The notes: generated by a model not told the origin, from the letters alone. A stretch of 64,000 nt of DNA from Dermacoccus nishinomiyaensis (GCF_900447535.1 NZ_UFXX01000001.1:1612001-1676000); one strand, 5' to 3'; positions 8,652-17,570 are shown, numbered from the stretch's first letter. Program-made: numbers and translations.

Positions 8652-9047
8652 TCAGTGGCGGTGGGGATCGGGAGGCAGTCGACGGAGGGGCAGGCGCTGG
8701 TCGATGCTGAATGCTGCCGCCTGCAGGGCTCCGCGGGCGTGGGGCCACACGGCATCCAGGGCTCCGTGAGCGTCGGATTCGGGCCAATCCCGAGCGAAAC
8801 TCTCATCATTTGGCACTGCGAACTCACACAGAAGCTCAGCGCGAACGGCGTACATGCCGTCGTCCCCGGTGGCGGTGATGTCGATACGAACCCGGGCCGC
8901 CTTCTCGAAGTGGGCCGCGTCGAAACTCGCACTCATCTTGCCCGCGAGAGGAGCCCACTCGGGTAGCTCGTCGTCAGCTTTCACAGCCGCGCTGGTGCTC
9001 AACACCGTCACCGCTCGCAGCTCTACGTCGACCCCGGCGATCAGCAC
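8652..9047 (-). CDS. SecB-like chaperone of a toxin-antitoxin-chaperone module
   Basis: The protein has 131 residues. It opens with VDVELRAVTVLSTSAAV, continues with strands (ARVRIDITAT, YAVRAELLCEFAV) and ends with AVWPHARGALQAAAF and LPLRRLPPDP. This is the order seen in SecB: the YPYxRE-like helix followed by the proline-rich end. In Mycobacterium tuberculosis Rv1957 such a SecB-like protein protects the HigA antitoxin. Here it follows an XRE antitoxin gene with a 2-base gap and a putative toxin gene, the same order. The similarity is by eye and moderate. Confidence 0.65.
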   Translation of the reverse strand: MLIAGVDVELRAVTVLSTSAAVKADDELPEWAPLAGKMSASFDAAHFEKAARVRIDITATGDDGMYAVRAELLCEFAVPNDESFARDWPESDAHGALDAVWPHARGALQAAAFSIDQRLPLRRLPPDPHRH

Positions 9048-9049
9048 GG

Positions 9050-9427
9050 TCAGCCACCCACGGCGAAGATCATGGTGCGGGCATCGCGTCGCGCACGAGG
9101 CACTCCCACCACCGGAGCGACATCTTCGGGCTCGATGTCGACGGTCAACGTCGGGCGGGCAGGGTTGACGACGTGTCGCACCTCTGCGCCCACGGCGATG
9201 GCATAGCGACGCAGCGATGACAGGTGGAGATCGCGGTTTCCTGCTTCGATGCGCGCGACACCGCTCTGCGAGATCCCCATGCGTTCGCCCACGTCACCTT
9301 GGGACAGGTTCTTCGCCTTGCGCAGCTCGACGAGGCGGCTCAGCCACTCCTCCTCGTGCACGAGGTTGCGCTCGGCGAGACGATCCTCGTCCGTCTCTGG
9401 CCCGAAGATGTCATCGAGAAAATCCAT
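9050..9427 (-). CDS. XRE/HigA-type antitoxin
   Basis: A helix-turn-helix of the XRE type spans about residues 30-85 (LSQGDVGERMGISQSGVARI). The C-terminal 40 residues are extended and Pro-rich (RPTLTVDIEPEDVAPVV), as in antitoxins with a chaperone-dependent tail. ATG 9427 is used; a GTG lies one codon upstream and an ATG at 9448 is also in frame. It lies between the toxin gene (25-50 bases) and the SecB-like gene (2 bases). A palindrome just before it is a likely own operator. Confidence 0.75.
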   Translation of the reverse strand: MDFLDDIFGPETDEDRLAERNLVHEEEWLSRLVELRKAKNLSQGDVGERMGISQSGVARIEAGNRDLHLSSLRRYAIAVGAEVRHVVNPARPTLTVDIEPEDVAPVVGVPRARRDARTMIFAVGG

Positions 9428-9451
9428 CACACACCCCCACGTATGCACTCA

Positions 9452-9475
9452 GAGTCATATGCCCCAGTATGACTC
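9452..9475. promoter_or_regulatory. Probable antitoxin operator
   Basis: GAGTCATA and TATGACTC form perfect 8-base arms around an 8-base spacer. The site lies between the toxin stop codon and the antitoxin start. This placement suggests an internal promoter controlled by the antitoxin, as in some other three-gene modules. Confidence 0.55.
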
Positions 9476-9938
9476 ATGAACCGAAATGCGCGAGGCGCAC
9501 CGCCTCAGCCTCGTCCATGTGCCCGTTCTGGGCTGCGCGCCACCCTGCTGTGTCGGGGTACTTGGCCCGGAACGTCAAAAAGGTGAGCTCATCGAGGTGC
9601 TCGGGCTCGGTGAAATACAGCCGGGCTGCCAGGTGAGAACGGTCCTCGTCGATGACGTTCTTCCACCGCATCTCGAGCACGAGTGGCCGCCGCACGGATT
9701 GTTTGACGTCGTGCGCGCATCCCCTCTGCGACGGGCCGCAGGGACAGAACTGCAATGTGCCTTCCAACGCCCGGTCGCGCTTGCGCTTGATCTGAGCGCG
9801 CAGGTCGGCGCGAACCGCCGGCGGCAGGGACGCCAGCATCTCGCGCAGGCCAGGGTCTGCTCGAGCAAAATCCGGCGTCACCCACATCGCGGCGCCGTCA
9901 CGCGTCGACCGGACTCCGGGCGGCCACGCCAGCCTCAT
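9474..9938 (-). CDS. Putative RelE/HigB-like toxin
   Basis: The protein has 154 residues and precedes antitoxin and SecB-like genes, as in higB-higA-secB modules. The C-terminal half has a RelE-like pattern: basic helices (RAQIKRKRDRAL), then LVLEMRW, AARLYFTEPEHLDELTFLTFRAKYPD. A cysteine-rich loop (CPCGPSQRGC) is atypical. The family is not recognised with certainty; the assignment rests mostly on gene order. Translation of mRNA would be the target if it is a RelE-type RNase. Confidence 0.5.
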   Translation of the reverse strand: MRLAWPPGVRSTRDGAAMWVTPDFARADPGLREMLASLPPAVRADLRAQIKRKRDRALEGTLQFCPCGPSQRGCAHDVKQSVRRPLVLEMRWKNVIDEDRSHLAARLYFTEPEHLDELTFLTFRAKYPDTAGWRAAQNGHMDEAEAVRLAHFGS

Positions 9939-9999
9939 CCGGCACCTTCACTCATCATGATCCCGAGAGTGCCACTCGCCACCCGACAACGCTCAACGC

Positions 10000-11073
10000 T
10001 CACTCGAGTAGGGCCTCAGCGCGGTTCAGCACCTCACGAACCGAAGCGGTACGCCGCTGGCGGCCGAACGTGGCGAGCGTGGCGGCCTGGACTTCGGGGG
10101 CTGACGCCGGAGCGCCGAGCTGGTCGGTCCAGTAGCGCAGCGCGTTCGCTACTTCGCGTGGACACAGATCCTCCGGCTTTGCCCGGGGCCCGGGCCCGAA
10201 TTGCGTCCACTCCGCGAGCTTGATGTCCACCGGCCAGATGAAGCCATCACTGTCGATGTCGCCCGGGAGCTGCTTGATCTGGCGCATCAGGCTCCGCCGC
10301 AGGGCAGGTGAGATGCGACGCTCGAAGGCTGCGGCAGTAAGCCGCGCCAGCCGTTCCGTCGACACCGGCCCTTCTGTCTCTACGATGATCTTCAGCGCGC
10401 CTTGCACACGTTGACGGCAAGCGTCCCGTTTCAAGTTCTCGATGTCCGAACGCTCCCCGAGGATGACGGGGTGCCACGGTTCGTATGCCAGCCGTTCGTC
10501 GCCAAGTGGGGCACCGTCCAGCACTGCGGGGATGGCGGGGATGGGGACCTCCGGCGTGACGGCCCCGTCGATGTCCTCCGCGGGCATAAGCTCGCGCCGC
10601 GCTGGCATGGGCTGCCCACCCCCGTACAGTGCGCGTCCAACGTCGTCACGAATCGCAGCGAGACGGCGCGCCCCTTCAACGTCTCCCAGCGCATCGAGGA
10701 GTTGCGCAGCATGGTCACCGGCGCGCCATGCGTCGTGGGGTTCGAGAACGTCGTTGTGTCTTTCCGTGTTCCGGAGCTGTCGCAGCTGGGTGCCGAGGGA
10801 CGAGACGCGTCGGGGATGTCGCGGGTCATCGTCAAATGGGTAGCCGAGTTCACCCAGTCTCTCGGTGAGCATGCGCAACTGCGCGGCGAGGTCGTTTCGC
10901 GAGTACTGGCCGCGTGGACGCCCCCGGGATTCGTCGAGGGCTCGGAGAATCTCCGTCCATTCCAGACCGTGGAGGAACTCACGAAGACGCGCGTCGATCA
11001 GCGGCTCGAGTCTTTCTTCGAGAGCGTCGAGAGCCCGGCGGACCTCGTGCCTCGTCTGCACTGGGTCACTCAT
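10000..11073 (-). CDS. HEPN (Swt1-like) and DUF3320 domain protein linked to the type I RM genes
   Basis: The protein has 357 residues. Residues 5-155 resemble the Swt1-type HEPN domain (VRRALDALEERLEPLIDARL, then QLRQLRNTERHND). They keep an R-x4-H motif (RNTERH), the catalytic signature of HEPN RNases. The C-terminal part, about 215-350, resembles DUF3320 (VETEGPVSTERLARLTAAAF), a domain also found on large helicase-like defence proteins. Its start overlaps the hsdR stop by 4 bases, so it is co-translated with the restriction subunit. An RNA-cleaving back-up function is inferred. Confidence 0.65.
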   Translation of the reverse strand: MSDPVQTRHEVRRALDALEERLEPLIDARLREFLHGLEWTEILRALDESRGRPRGQYSRNDLAAQLRMLTERLGELGYPFDDDPRHPRRVSSLGTQLRQLRNTERHNDVLEPHDAWRAGDHAAQLLDALGDVEGARRLAAIRDDVGRALYGGGQPMPARRELMPAEDIDGAVTPEVPIPAIPAVLDGAPLGDERLAYEPWHPVILGERSDIENLKRDACRQRVQGALKIIVETEGPVSTERLARLTAAAFERRISPALRRSLMRQIKQLPGDIDSDGFIWPVDIKLAEWTQFGPGPRAKPEDLCPREVANALRYWTDQLGAPASAPEVQAATLATFGRQRRTASVREVLNRAEALLE

Positions 11074-14000
11074 CGCGCGTCCTCCGCATACTTCGGGGCC
11101 AGGGTTTCCATCTGCTGCATGACTCTCACGATGGCTTCGGGTTGCTGATCCGGCGGGTAGCCGTACTTGCGCAGCAGTCGTCGGATGGTGGTGCGTAGCT
11201 TGGCGCGCACGTCTTCACGCACCGTCCAGTCGATGCGCGTGTCGCGTCGCATGGCGGCCACCAGATCACGCGCGATCTGAGCGAGCACGTCGTCGCCCAT
11301 GACGTCGACGGCGGCTTCGTTCTCGGCCACGACGTCGTAGAACGCCAACTCGTCATGTTCCAGCGGTGGTGAGAACCGCTCACCACGCCGCCCCTCGGCT
11401 GCGGCCTCCTTGGCGAGCTCGACGAGCTCGGCGATCACCTCGGCCGACGTCAGCTGCTGGTTGGTGTACTTGAACATCAGTTCGTTGACGCGTTCGGAGA
11501 ACAGCTTGGAACGCACCTCGTTGCCGGCGGTCGCGGTGCGCGCGTCGGTGAGCAACTGCGCCTTGAGCGCGTCGATCGCGGCCTGTGCACGGTCGGGCTG
11601 TGCGGCCTCTTCGATCCAGGTCGGCGACAGGTCCGACAGCGTCGGCGGTTCGAGCCCGGCGGCACGGTAGATGTCGACGACACCCGTCGCCTCGGTCGAC
11701 TCGACGACGAGGGCCCCAAGCTGCAGTTGGATGTCCTCCGGGATCGGTTCACCGCGCGCGACACGATCGGCGGCGTCGCGCTTCGCCATCCACTCGCGCA
11801 CCTCACCGAAGAAACGCACCTGCGGGCGCACCCGCTCGACCGTCGTCTCACCGGCTGCGAGCGCCCACGCTCGCGCGAGCTTCGCGGCGGTCACCCGGAA
11901 CTGCTCACCCAGGGGCCGCACGTCGGGGTCGCCCTCGTCGCGGTTGCCCGGCGTCAACGGCGAACGCAACGCATTCGTGACGGCGAGCGCCGCGTTGCGC
12001 CACGCGCGCGGCGTGTCCTCGTTCGCGAGGGCACGCCAGTCGACGCCGGCAGCGGTGACGGTCTCCTCCAGCGAGTCGACGAGGTCGAACACGATCTCCG
12101 CGGCGTCACCGGCCGTCTGCCCGACGGCTTTCTCACCGGGCGTCCCGGCCTCGCGGGTGAACTCGCCGAGCGCCTTCGTCAGGTTCTCCGCGAGCGGCGC
12201 GTACGCGACGAGCAGGCCGTCGGCCTTGCCCCGGTAGGTGCGGTTGACCCGGGCGAGGGTCTGCATGAGCAGTGCGCCCTTGAGCAGACGGTCGATGTAG
12301 ATCGTGTGCAGCGCCGGCGCGTCGAAGCCGGTGAGCATCATGTCCTTGACGATGACGATCTCGAGCGGGTCGTCCGCGTTCTTCATCCGCTTCTTCACGG
12401 CGGCCGTCGCGCTGGGGCGTCGCAGGTGTTTCGTCACCTCGGCGTCGTCGCTCGGCGTGGCGTTGTAGACGACCTTGATGACGCCCTTGTCGTCGGCGTC
12501 GTCGTGCCATTCCGGGCGCAGCGCGACGATCTTCGCGTAGAGACGCGCCGCGGTGCGTCGCGTCGCGCAGACGATCATCGCCTTGCCGGGCCCGCCGATG
12601 AACGGCGTCATCAGTTCGCGCCGCCTCTCCCAGTGGCTCACGACGTCCGCGGCCAACTTCTCGAGACGTTCGTCGGAGCCGTAGATCGTGTCGAGCTTGG
12701 CGATGCTCTGCTGCAGTCGCGCTTTGTCGGCGTCGTCGAGCCCGGCGGAGACCTCCTCGGCGCGCTCGTCGATGTCTTCGTCGCCGAAGCCGTCGACGCG
12801 TTGCACCTGGATGAGGCGCTGCTCGAACGCGACCGGCACGGTCGCGCCGTCCTTGACGGCTCGCAGCAGGTCGTAGACGTCGATGTCGTCGCCGAACACG
12901 CGCCGCGTGTCGCGCTCACCTTCGGCGATAGGGGTACCGGTGAAGGCGATGAGCGTCGCGTTCGGCAACGCCATCTTGAGGTGGCGCGCGTACCCGTCGA
13001 GGGTGTCGTAGTGGCTGCGGTGCGCCTCGTCGGCCATGACGATGATGTTGCGCCGATCCGACAGCAGCGGATGGTCGGCGCCCGCTTCTCGTTCGCTCTG
13101 GGTGAGGCCGAACTTCTGCAGCGTCGTGAAGTAGATGCCGCCCGTCAGCTGTTCGCTGAGCAGGCGCCGTAGCTCGTCGCGCGAGGCCACCTGCTTCGGT
13201 TCCTCCGGCAGCAGCGCGCTCACCCGGAACCCGTCGAAGAGCTGGGTGTCGAGTTCTTGACGGTCGGTGATGACGACGACCGTCGGGTTCGCGAGGCGCT
13301 GATGGCGCATCACCTTGGCCGTGTAGAGCTCCATCTCCATCGACTTGCCGGAGCCCTGCGTGTGCCAGACGACGCCGGCGCGGCCGTCACTGTCGACGGC
13401 GTTGATGGTGGACGCGACGGCCTTCGTCACGGCGAAGTACTGGTGGGGTTTGGCGATGCGCTTGCCGAGGCCTTCTTCGGATTCGTCGAAGGCGATGAAG
13501 TCGCGCATGATCTGCCCGAACCGGTCGATGTTGAACAGGCCCGTCAGCGTGAGGTCGAGTTCGGTCGTCGCCTCACCGTCGAGGTCGGTCTCGCCGAACT
13601 CCATGAGGTGGCCTTCTTCGTCGACGTTCCACGGCGCGAAGTGGTTGTAGGGCGTCCACGGCGTACCGTACTTCGCGCTGATGCCGTCGCTCGCGACGAC
13701 GAACGCGCAGAACCGGAACGCCATCGAGAATTCGCGCAGGTACGTCTGCAACTGGTTGTAGGCGCCCTCCACCGTCGCGTTCTTCGCCGCGGCCTGCTTG
13801 AGTTCGACGATGACGAGCGGCAGCCCGTTGACGTAGAGGACGACGTCGAAGCGACGCTCGCGCTCACGGCTGCGGATCGTCACCTGCTGCACCGCGAAGT
13901 ACGCGTTCTTCGAGACATCGCCGTGCGCCATGAAATGGATCGTCGGGCTCTGCTCGCGACCCTCGTCGTCGACGTACGTGATGCCCGTGTAGCCGCGGAC

Positions 14001-14273
14001 GAGGATGTCGTGCAAGCGCTTGTTCTCCGCCAGCGCGTCCTGCGACTGCGGCGCGAGCACCTCGGCCTTCGCCTGCTGCAGGTACTCCTCGGGCACCCCG
14101 GGGTTGAGGTCGCGCAGCTTCTGACTCAGCGTGCCGTGCAGCACGATGTCGGCCCACGACTCGCGCTCCTCCGAACCGGGCGCCAGCTCCTTGCCGTGCT
14201 TCGGCTGCCACTCCAGATCGGCCAGCTCGTCGAGCACGAGCTGCTCCCAATCGGCCTCACTCATGACCGGCAC
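11070..14273 (-). CDS. hsdR: Type I restriction enzyme R subunit
   Basis: The motor and nuclease subunit has 1067 residues. The N-terminal nuclease segment (LPLVIVELKQAAAKN) fits the PD-(D/E)xK core. Walker A is HTQGSGKSMEM and the DEAD-type box is VMADEAHRSH, followed by IAFTGTPI. GTG 14273 abuts the hsdS stop; an in-frame ATG at 14264 is an alternative. It is the third gene of a minus-strand operon after hsdM and hsdS. Reading frame is intact. Confidence 0.95.
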   Translation of the reverse strand: MPVMSEADWEQLVLDELADLEWQPKHGKELAPGSEERESWADIVLHGTLSQKLRDLNPGVPEEYLQQAKAEVLAPQSQDALAENKRLHDILVRGYTGITYVDDEGREQSPTIHFMAHGDVSKNAYFAVQQVTIRSRERERRFDVVLYVNGLPLVIVELKQAAAKNATVEGAYNQLQTYLREFSMAFRFCAFVVASDGISAKYGTPWTPYNHFAPWNVDEEGHLMEFGETDLDGEATTELDLTLTGLFNIDRFGQIMRDFIAFDESEEGLGKRIAKPHQYFAVTKAVASTINAVDSDGRAGVVWHTQGSGKSMEMELYTAKVMRHQRLANPTVVVITDRQELDTQLFDGFRVSALLPEEPKQVASRDELRRLLSEQLTGGIYFTTLQKFGLTQSEREAGADHPLLSDRRNIIVMADEAHRSHYDTLDGYARHLKMALPNATLIAFTGTPIAEGERDTRRVFGDDIDVYDLLRAVKDGATVPVAFEQRLIQVQRVDGFGDEDIDERAEEVSAGLDDADKARLQQSIAKLDTIYGSDERLEKLAADVVSHWERRRELMTPFIGGPGKAMIVCATRRTAARLYAKIVALRPEWHDDADDKGVIKVVYNATPSDDAEVTKHLRRPSATAAVKKRMKNADDPLEIVIVKDMMLTGFDAPALHTIYIDRLLKGALLMQTLARVNRTYRGKADGLLVAYAPLAENLTKALGEFTREAGTPGEKAVGQTAGDAAEIVFDLVDSLEETVTAAGVDWRALANEDTPRAWRNAALAVTNALRSPLTPGNRDEGDPDVRPLGEQFRVTAAKLARAWALAAGETTVERVRPQVRFFGEVREWMAKRDAADRVARGEPIPEDIQLQLGALVVESTEATGVVDIYRAAGLEPPTLSDLSPTWIEEAAQPDRAQAAIDALKAQLLTDARTATAGNEVRSKLFSERVNELMFKYTNQQLTSAEVIAELVELAKEAAAEGRRGERFSPPLEHDELAFYDVVAENEAAVDVMGDDVLAQIARDLVAAMRRDTRIDWTVREDVRAKLRTTIRRLLRKYGYPPDQQPEAIVRVMQQMETLAPKYAEDAR

Positions 14274-15458
14274 TCACACCACCCCTTCCACACGCTTCTC
14301 CGCATCCCTGACGGTGATCTTGCCCGACATGAGCAGCGGCAACAGCTCATCGCGGGTTTTCGCGAGGGTTTCGTTCTCGCTCACCACCTGTTGCGTGAGG
14401 GCGACGAGCGTCTGCACCGTCGTGTCTTCAGCTGAAGAAAGCTGACGAATATCCGGAATCGACACGCTGAGCAGGTGCTCTGGCTTCACCCGCTGGTGAC
14501 TGCCGGTCGTCCCCGCCACAAAGGTGAGCACCTTCTCGGTGAAGGAGGGATGCGCCAAGGCACCCCAGAGCGCCCCGACCGATGTGTTGCGCGGCGTGAG
14601 AGCGACGAACTCCGGTGATGCGAGAGCCGGCATCACCCCTAGATGCGGCACCGGCCAGATACGGGGGATACGCGGGTTGAGCTTTGCGACAAGAACGGCC
14701 GGTTCCTGCAGATGATTCTTGGCACTCATGAGAGCAGCCGGCGCCACCACCTCCGGGGCCCCGGCATCGAACGCCGGGAGGCTGTAGTGCTGAACCGCCT
14801 CGTCACTCATCGTGTTCGGGTTCACCGAAGATCGGCTCTGCGTTGCCACATCCGACACCGCGCAACGGGCTGCAAGCCTCGATACGATGGTCACCGCCAG
14901 CGCCCTGGCGCTCTCTGCGACATGGCGGTTCGCGGCGATCTTGTCGTCCAGCGCCACCAACACCTCGGCGATCGCCCGTTGCAGGGGTAAGGGGGCAACA
15001 GGGATGACCAATTCCTTGAGTATTCCCAGGTTGATATGAGGTACACCTGTACGGATAGCCACCGAGTCGATGAGCTGGCGAAACTCCTTCAACTGGCACG
15101 CATACAGAACGTAACGACTATCGGCCTTTCGTGGGTCCACACGTAGTCGCATCTGACTTTGCGAAATAACGAAGGGCTGGCTTCCCTCATCTAGGCGTGC
15201 CACCTGTCCGAGCGTTCCCCGCTGAGTAAAGACCAGGTCGCCCGCAGACGCTGTGTTGCGTGCAAGATCAGACTTGAACTTTTCCTCGCTAACGTAAACG
15301 AACGGGCCGTGGAGGCGCCCGTCTTCACCCATGTTGGCCCCGCGAATGACTGGAACGCCCGAAGGGCGGTAGTCATCGCTCACCAGGTTGGAGCCGAAGG
15401 GCCCCCCCACGAAACCTTTTTCTGCCGCCAGCTCGCCAAGAGGCACATAGGTTGTCAT
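14274..15458 (-). CDS. hsdS: Type I restriction enzyme specificity subunit
   Basis: The protein has 394 residues and two target-recognition halves, each followed by a conserved helix (PLPLQRAIAEVLVALDDKI and QVVSENETLAKTRDEL). The ATG at 15458 overlaps the hsdM stop by 4 bases, so this start is preferred over longer open frame upstream. GC content is visibly lower than its neighbours, as usual for target-recognition domains exchanged by recombination. DNA sequence specificity cannot be predicted here. Confidence 0.93.
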   Translation of the reverse strand: MTTYVPLGELAAEKGFVGGPFGSNLVSDDYRPSGVPVIRGANMGEDGRLHGPFVYVSEEKFKSDLARNTASAGDLVFTQRGTLGQVARLDEGSQPFVISQSQMRLRVDPRKADSRYVLYACQLKEFRQLIDSVAIRTGVPHINLGILKELVIPVAPLPLQRAIAEVLVALDDKIAANRHVAESARALAVTIVSRLAARCAVSDVATQSRSSVNPNTMSDEAVQHYSLPAFDAGAPEVVAPAALMSAKNHLQEPAVLVAKLNPRIPRIWPVPHLGVMPALASPEFVALTPRNTSVGALWGALAHPSFTEKVLTFVAGTTGSHQRVKPEHLLSVSIPDIRQLSSAEDTTVQTLVALTQQVVSENETLAKTRDELLPLLMSGKITVRDAEKRVEGVV

Positions 15459-17065
15459 GCCAACCTCCCCAACTGCTCGCGAACGACGGCATCCAACCGC
15501 GCCGACTCGTCGAGCGCGGCCGTGAGTTCCTTCGTGAGCCGCGCGATCTTCTCGTCGATGGGTTCGGAATCTTCTTCCGCCGCAGCGGCACCCACGTACC
15601 GCCCGGGCGTCAACGCGTACTCTGCGGCGCGGATCTCGTCGAGCGTCGCGCTCTTGCAGAAACCGGGCACGTCCTCGTACTCGCCGTCTGCCGATGCGCG
15701 GCCGCGCCAGGTGCGGAACGTGTTCGCGATGCGCGCGATGTCGTCGTCGGAGAACGTGCGCTCCACGCGGTCGACCATGTGGCCGACCTCGCGGGCATCG
15801 ATGAACAGCACCTGCTTGCGGCGATCGTTCGCGCCGGCAGTACCGGCCTTCTTGTCCTTCGCGAAGAACCACACGCACACCGGAATCGCCGTGCCGCGGA
15901 AGAGGTTGCCGGGCATCGCGATCATGCACGAGACGACGTCGTCCTCGAGCATCGCCTTGCGGATGTCGCCCTCGCCGCCGCTGTTCGACGCCATCGTGCC
16001 GTTCGCCATGACGACGGCCGCCTCACCGTGCGGCGCGAGCTTGCTCAGGATGTGCTGCATCCACCCGTAGTTCGCGTTGCGTGCGGGCGGCACCCCGTAC
16101 TTCCAGCGGGCGTCCTCGGTGTTGCGCGCCCATTCCTTCTGGTTGAACGGCGGGTTCGCCATCGCGTAGTCGGCGACGACACCGGGGTGGATGTCGCGCG
16201 CGAACGTGTCGCCCCAGCGCGGGCCGAGGCCCTGGGAGTCGATGCCGTGGATGGCGAGGTTCATCTTCGCCAGGCGCCACGTCTCCTCGATGCTCTCCTG
16301 GCCGTAGACGACGATCGCGTCGCGATCCTCCTTGTGCCGCTCGAGGAACTTCTCGGCCTGCACGAACATGCCGCCCGATCCGCACGCCGGGTCGTACACG
16401 CGCCCGGAGTGCGGTTCGAGGATCTCGACGAGCGTGCGCACGAGCACCGGCGGGGTGAAGAACTCGCCGCCGCGCTTGCCCTCCGCTTTCGCGAACTTCT
16501 CGAGGAAGTACTCGTACACCTCACCGAGCAGATCGCGTGCCTTCGTCGCGCCCTCGCCGGTGAAACGCACCGAGTTGAACAGGTCAATCAGTTCGCCGAG
16601 GCGTCGTTGGTCGATGTTGTCGCGCCCGAAGATCGTCGGCAGGGTGCCCTGCAGCGACTCGTTCTGCTTCATCAGCGTCGCCATCGCCTCGTCGATGAGC
16701 TTGCCGACGCTCTTGCTCTCCTGCCCGCCCGCGGCCTCCATGCCCTTGGCGTGACGTGCGATGAAGCTCCAGCGCGCGTTCGTCGGCACCCAGAACACGC
16801 CGTTGCCGACGTACTCGTCGGGGTCTTCGAGCGTGTCGCTGACGAAGTTCTCCGCCTCACCCGCGAGCTCCTCACGGATCTGCTCGCGGCGCTCCTCGAA
16901 CGCATCCGAGACGTACTTGAGGAAGACGATGCCGAGCACGACATCCTTGTACTGGCTCGCGCTCATCGAGCCGCGGAGCTTGTCCGCGGCCTTCCAGAGC
17001 GTGTCGTGCAGTTCCTTCTTCGACGACGGCGCCATTGCGGCGGCCTTGGCCTTGGGTGGGGTCAC
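15455..17065 (-). CDS. hsdM: Type I restriction-modification methyltransferase subunit
   Basis: N6-adenine methyltransferase of 536 residues. The helical HsdM N-terminal domain (LWKAADKLRGSMSASQYKDV) precedes the catalytic domain with the SAM motif DPACGSGGMF and catalytic NPPF. The GTG at 17065 is preceded by AGGAGA at 6 bases; an in-frame ATG at 17035 is possible. It starts the hsdM-hsdS-hsdR series, whose genes overlap or abut. The preceding 505 bases hold tRNA-like fragments but no gene. Confidence 0.95.
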   Translation of the reverse strand: MTPPKAKAAAMAPSSKKELHDTLWKAADKLRGSMSASQYKDVVLGIVFLKYVSDAFEERREQIREELAGEAENFVSDTLEDPDEYVGNGVFWVPTNARWSFIARHAKGMEAAGGQESKSVGKLIDEAMATLMKQNESLQGTLPTIFGRDNIDQRRLGELIDLFNSVRFTGEGATKARDLLGEVYEYFLEKFAKAEGKRGGEFFTPPVLVRTLVEILEPHSGRVYDPACGSGGMFVQAEKFLERHKEDRDAIVVYGQESIEETWRLAKMNLAIHGIDSQGLGPRWGDTFARDIHPGVVADYAMANPPFNQKEWARNTEDARWKYGVPPARNANYGWMQHILSKLAPHGEAAVVMANGTMASNSGGEGDIRKAMLEDDVVSCMIAMPGNLFRGTAIPVCVWFFAKDKKAGTAGANDRRKQVLFIDAREVGHMVDRVERTFSDDDIARIANTFRTWRGRASADGEYEDVPGFCKSATLDEIRAAEYALTPGRYVGAAAAEEDSEPIDEKIARLTKELTAALDESARLDAVVREQLGRLA

Positions 17066-17570
17066 GGGGTTTCTCCTTGCAGGTACGGGCTTTGAGTCTT
17101 CGGTGCCGCGTCGAGACGTGTGCGCGTCGTTTCACGGCAGATGGATGTGGCGGGATCGGGGACGCACCGACGAGGTTCGAGTCCCTGTTGCTGGTGTGGC
17201 CATCCCCTGCGGCGACAGGAGGGGACGCGCTGCTCGGCAGAGTGGGGGCACGCCTGGGGCCCACCATCGATGTCAAGGCTTAGAGTCCCTTTACATCGGT
17301 GTTGTGGCCTCGCTGGGACGAGCCACTGCAGTGGCGGTCGCGCGGATCGGACGATCAGTCTTCCAAACTGATCACACGACATTGCTCCCGGCTGCAGAAA
17401 GCGCGCCGCTCGAGTCGCGGGTTCAAGTCCCGTTACTCGCGGCGTTTCTGCCTGCGGCCATCGACGGACTGTTGCTCCGTAGGTCGAGACGCCGACCTCA
17501 TAGGTGTTCCACAACCACCTGTTTACAAGGCAGGTGGACAGTTGCCCGTGCCACTGCCAATCACGGACGG
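17066..17570 (+). other. Gene-free region with tRNA-like fragments
   Basis: No credible protein gene is seen. At 17353-17373 there is a perfect 7-base-pair stem with the loop CTTCCAA, a correct anticodon loop for tRNA-Gly(UCC). At 17417-17433 the stem GCGGG/CCCGT with loop TTCAAGT is a good T arm. They are 43 bases apart, and no D arm or acceptor stem fits. T-loop-like GTTCGAGTCC and TTAGAGTCCC occur at 17174 and 17280. These look like degraded tRNA pieces rather than one working tRNA. Confidence 0.45.

Noticed and set aside
11727-13172. Long open frame of 481 codons on the plus strand opposite hsdR
   Set aside because: It mirrors the GC-rich codon pattern of hsdR, has composition rich in Arg/Val/Asp and no family likeness; hsdR is certain on the other strand.
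15452-17095. Long open frame of 547 codons on the plus strand opposite hsdM
   Set aside because: It covers hsdM, which has clear SAM and NPPF motifs. The plus-strand translation shows no domain.
17353-17433. A complete functional tRNA-Gly
   Set aside because: Anticodon and T arms are good, but 43 bases separate them and no D arm or matching acceptor stem could be placed.
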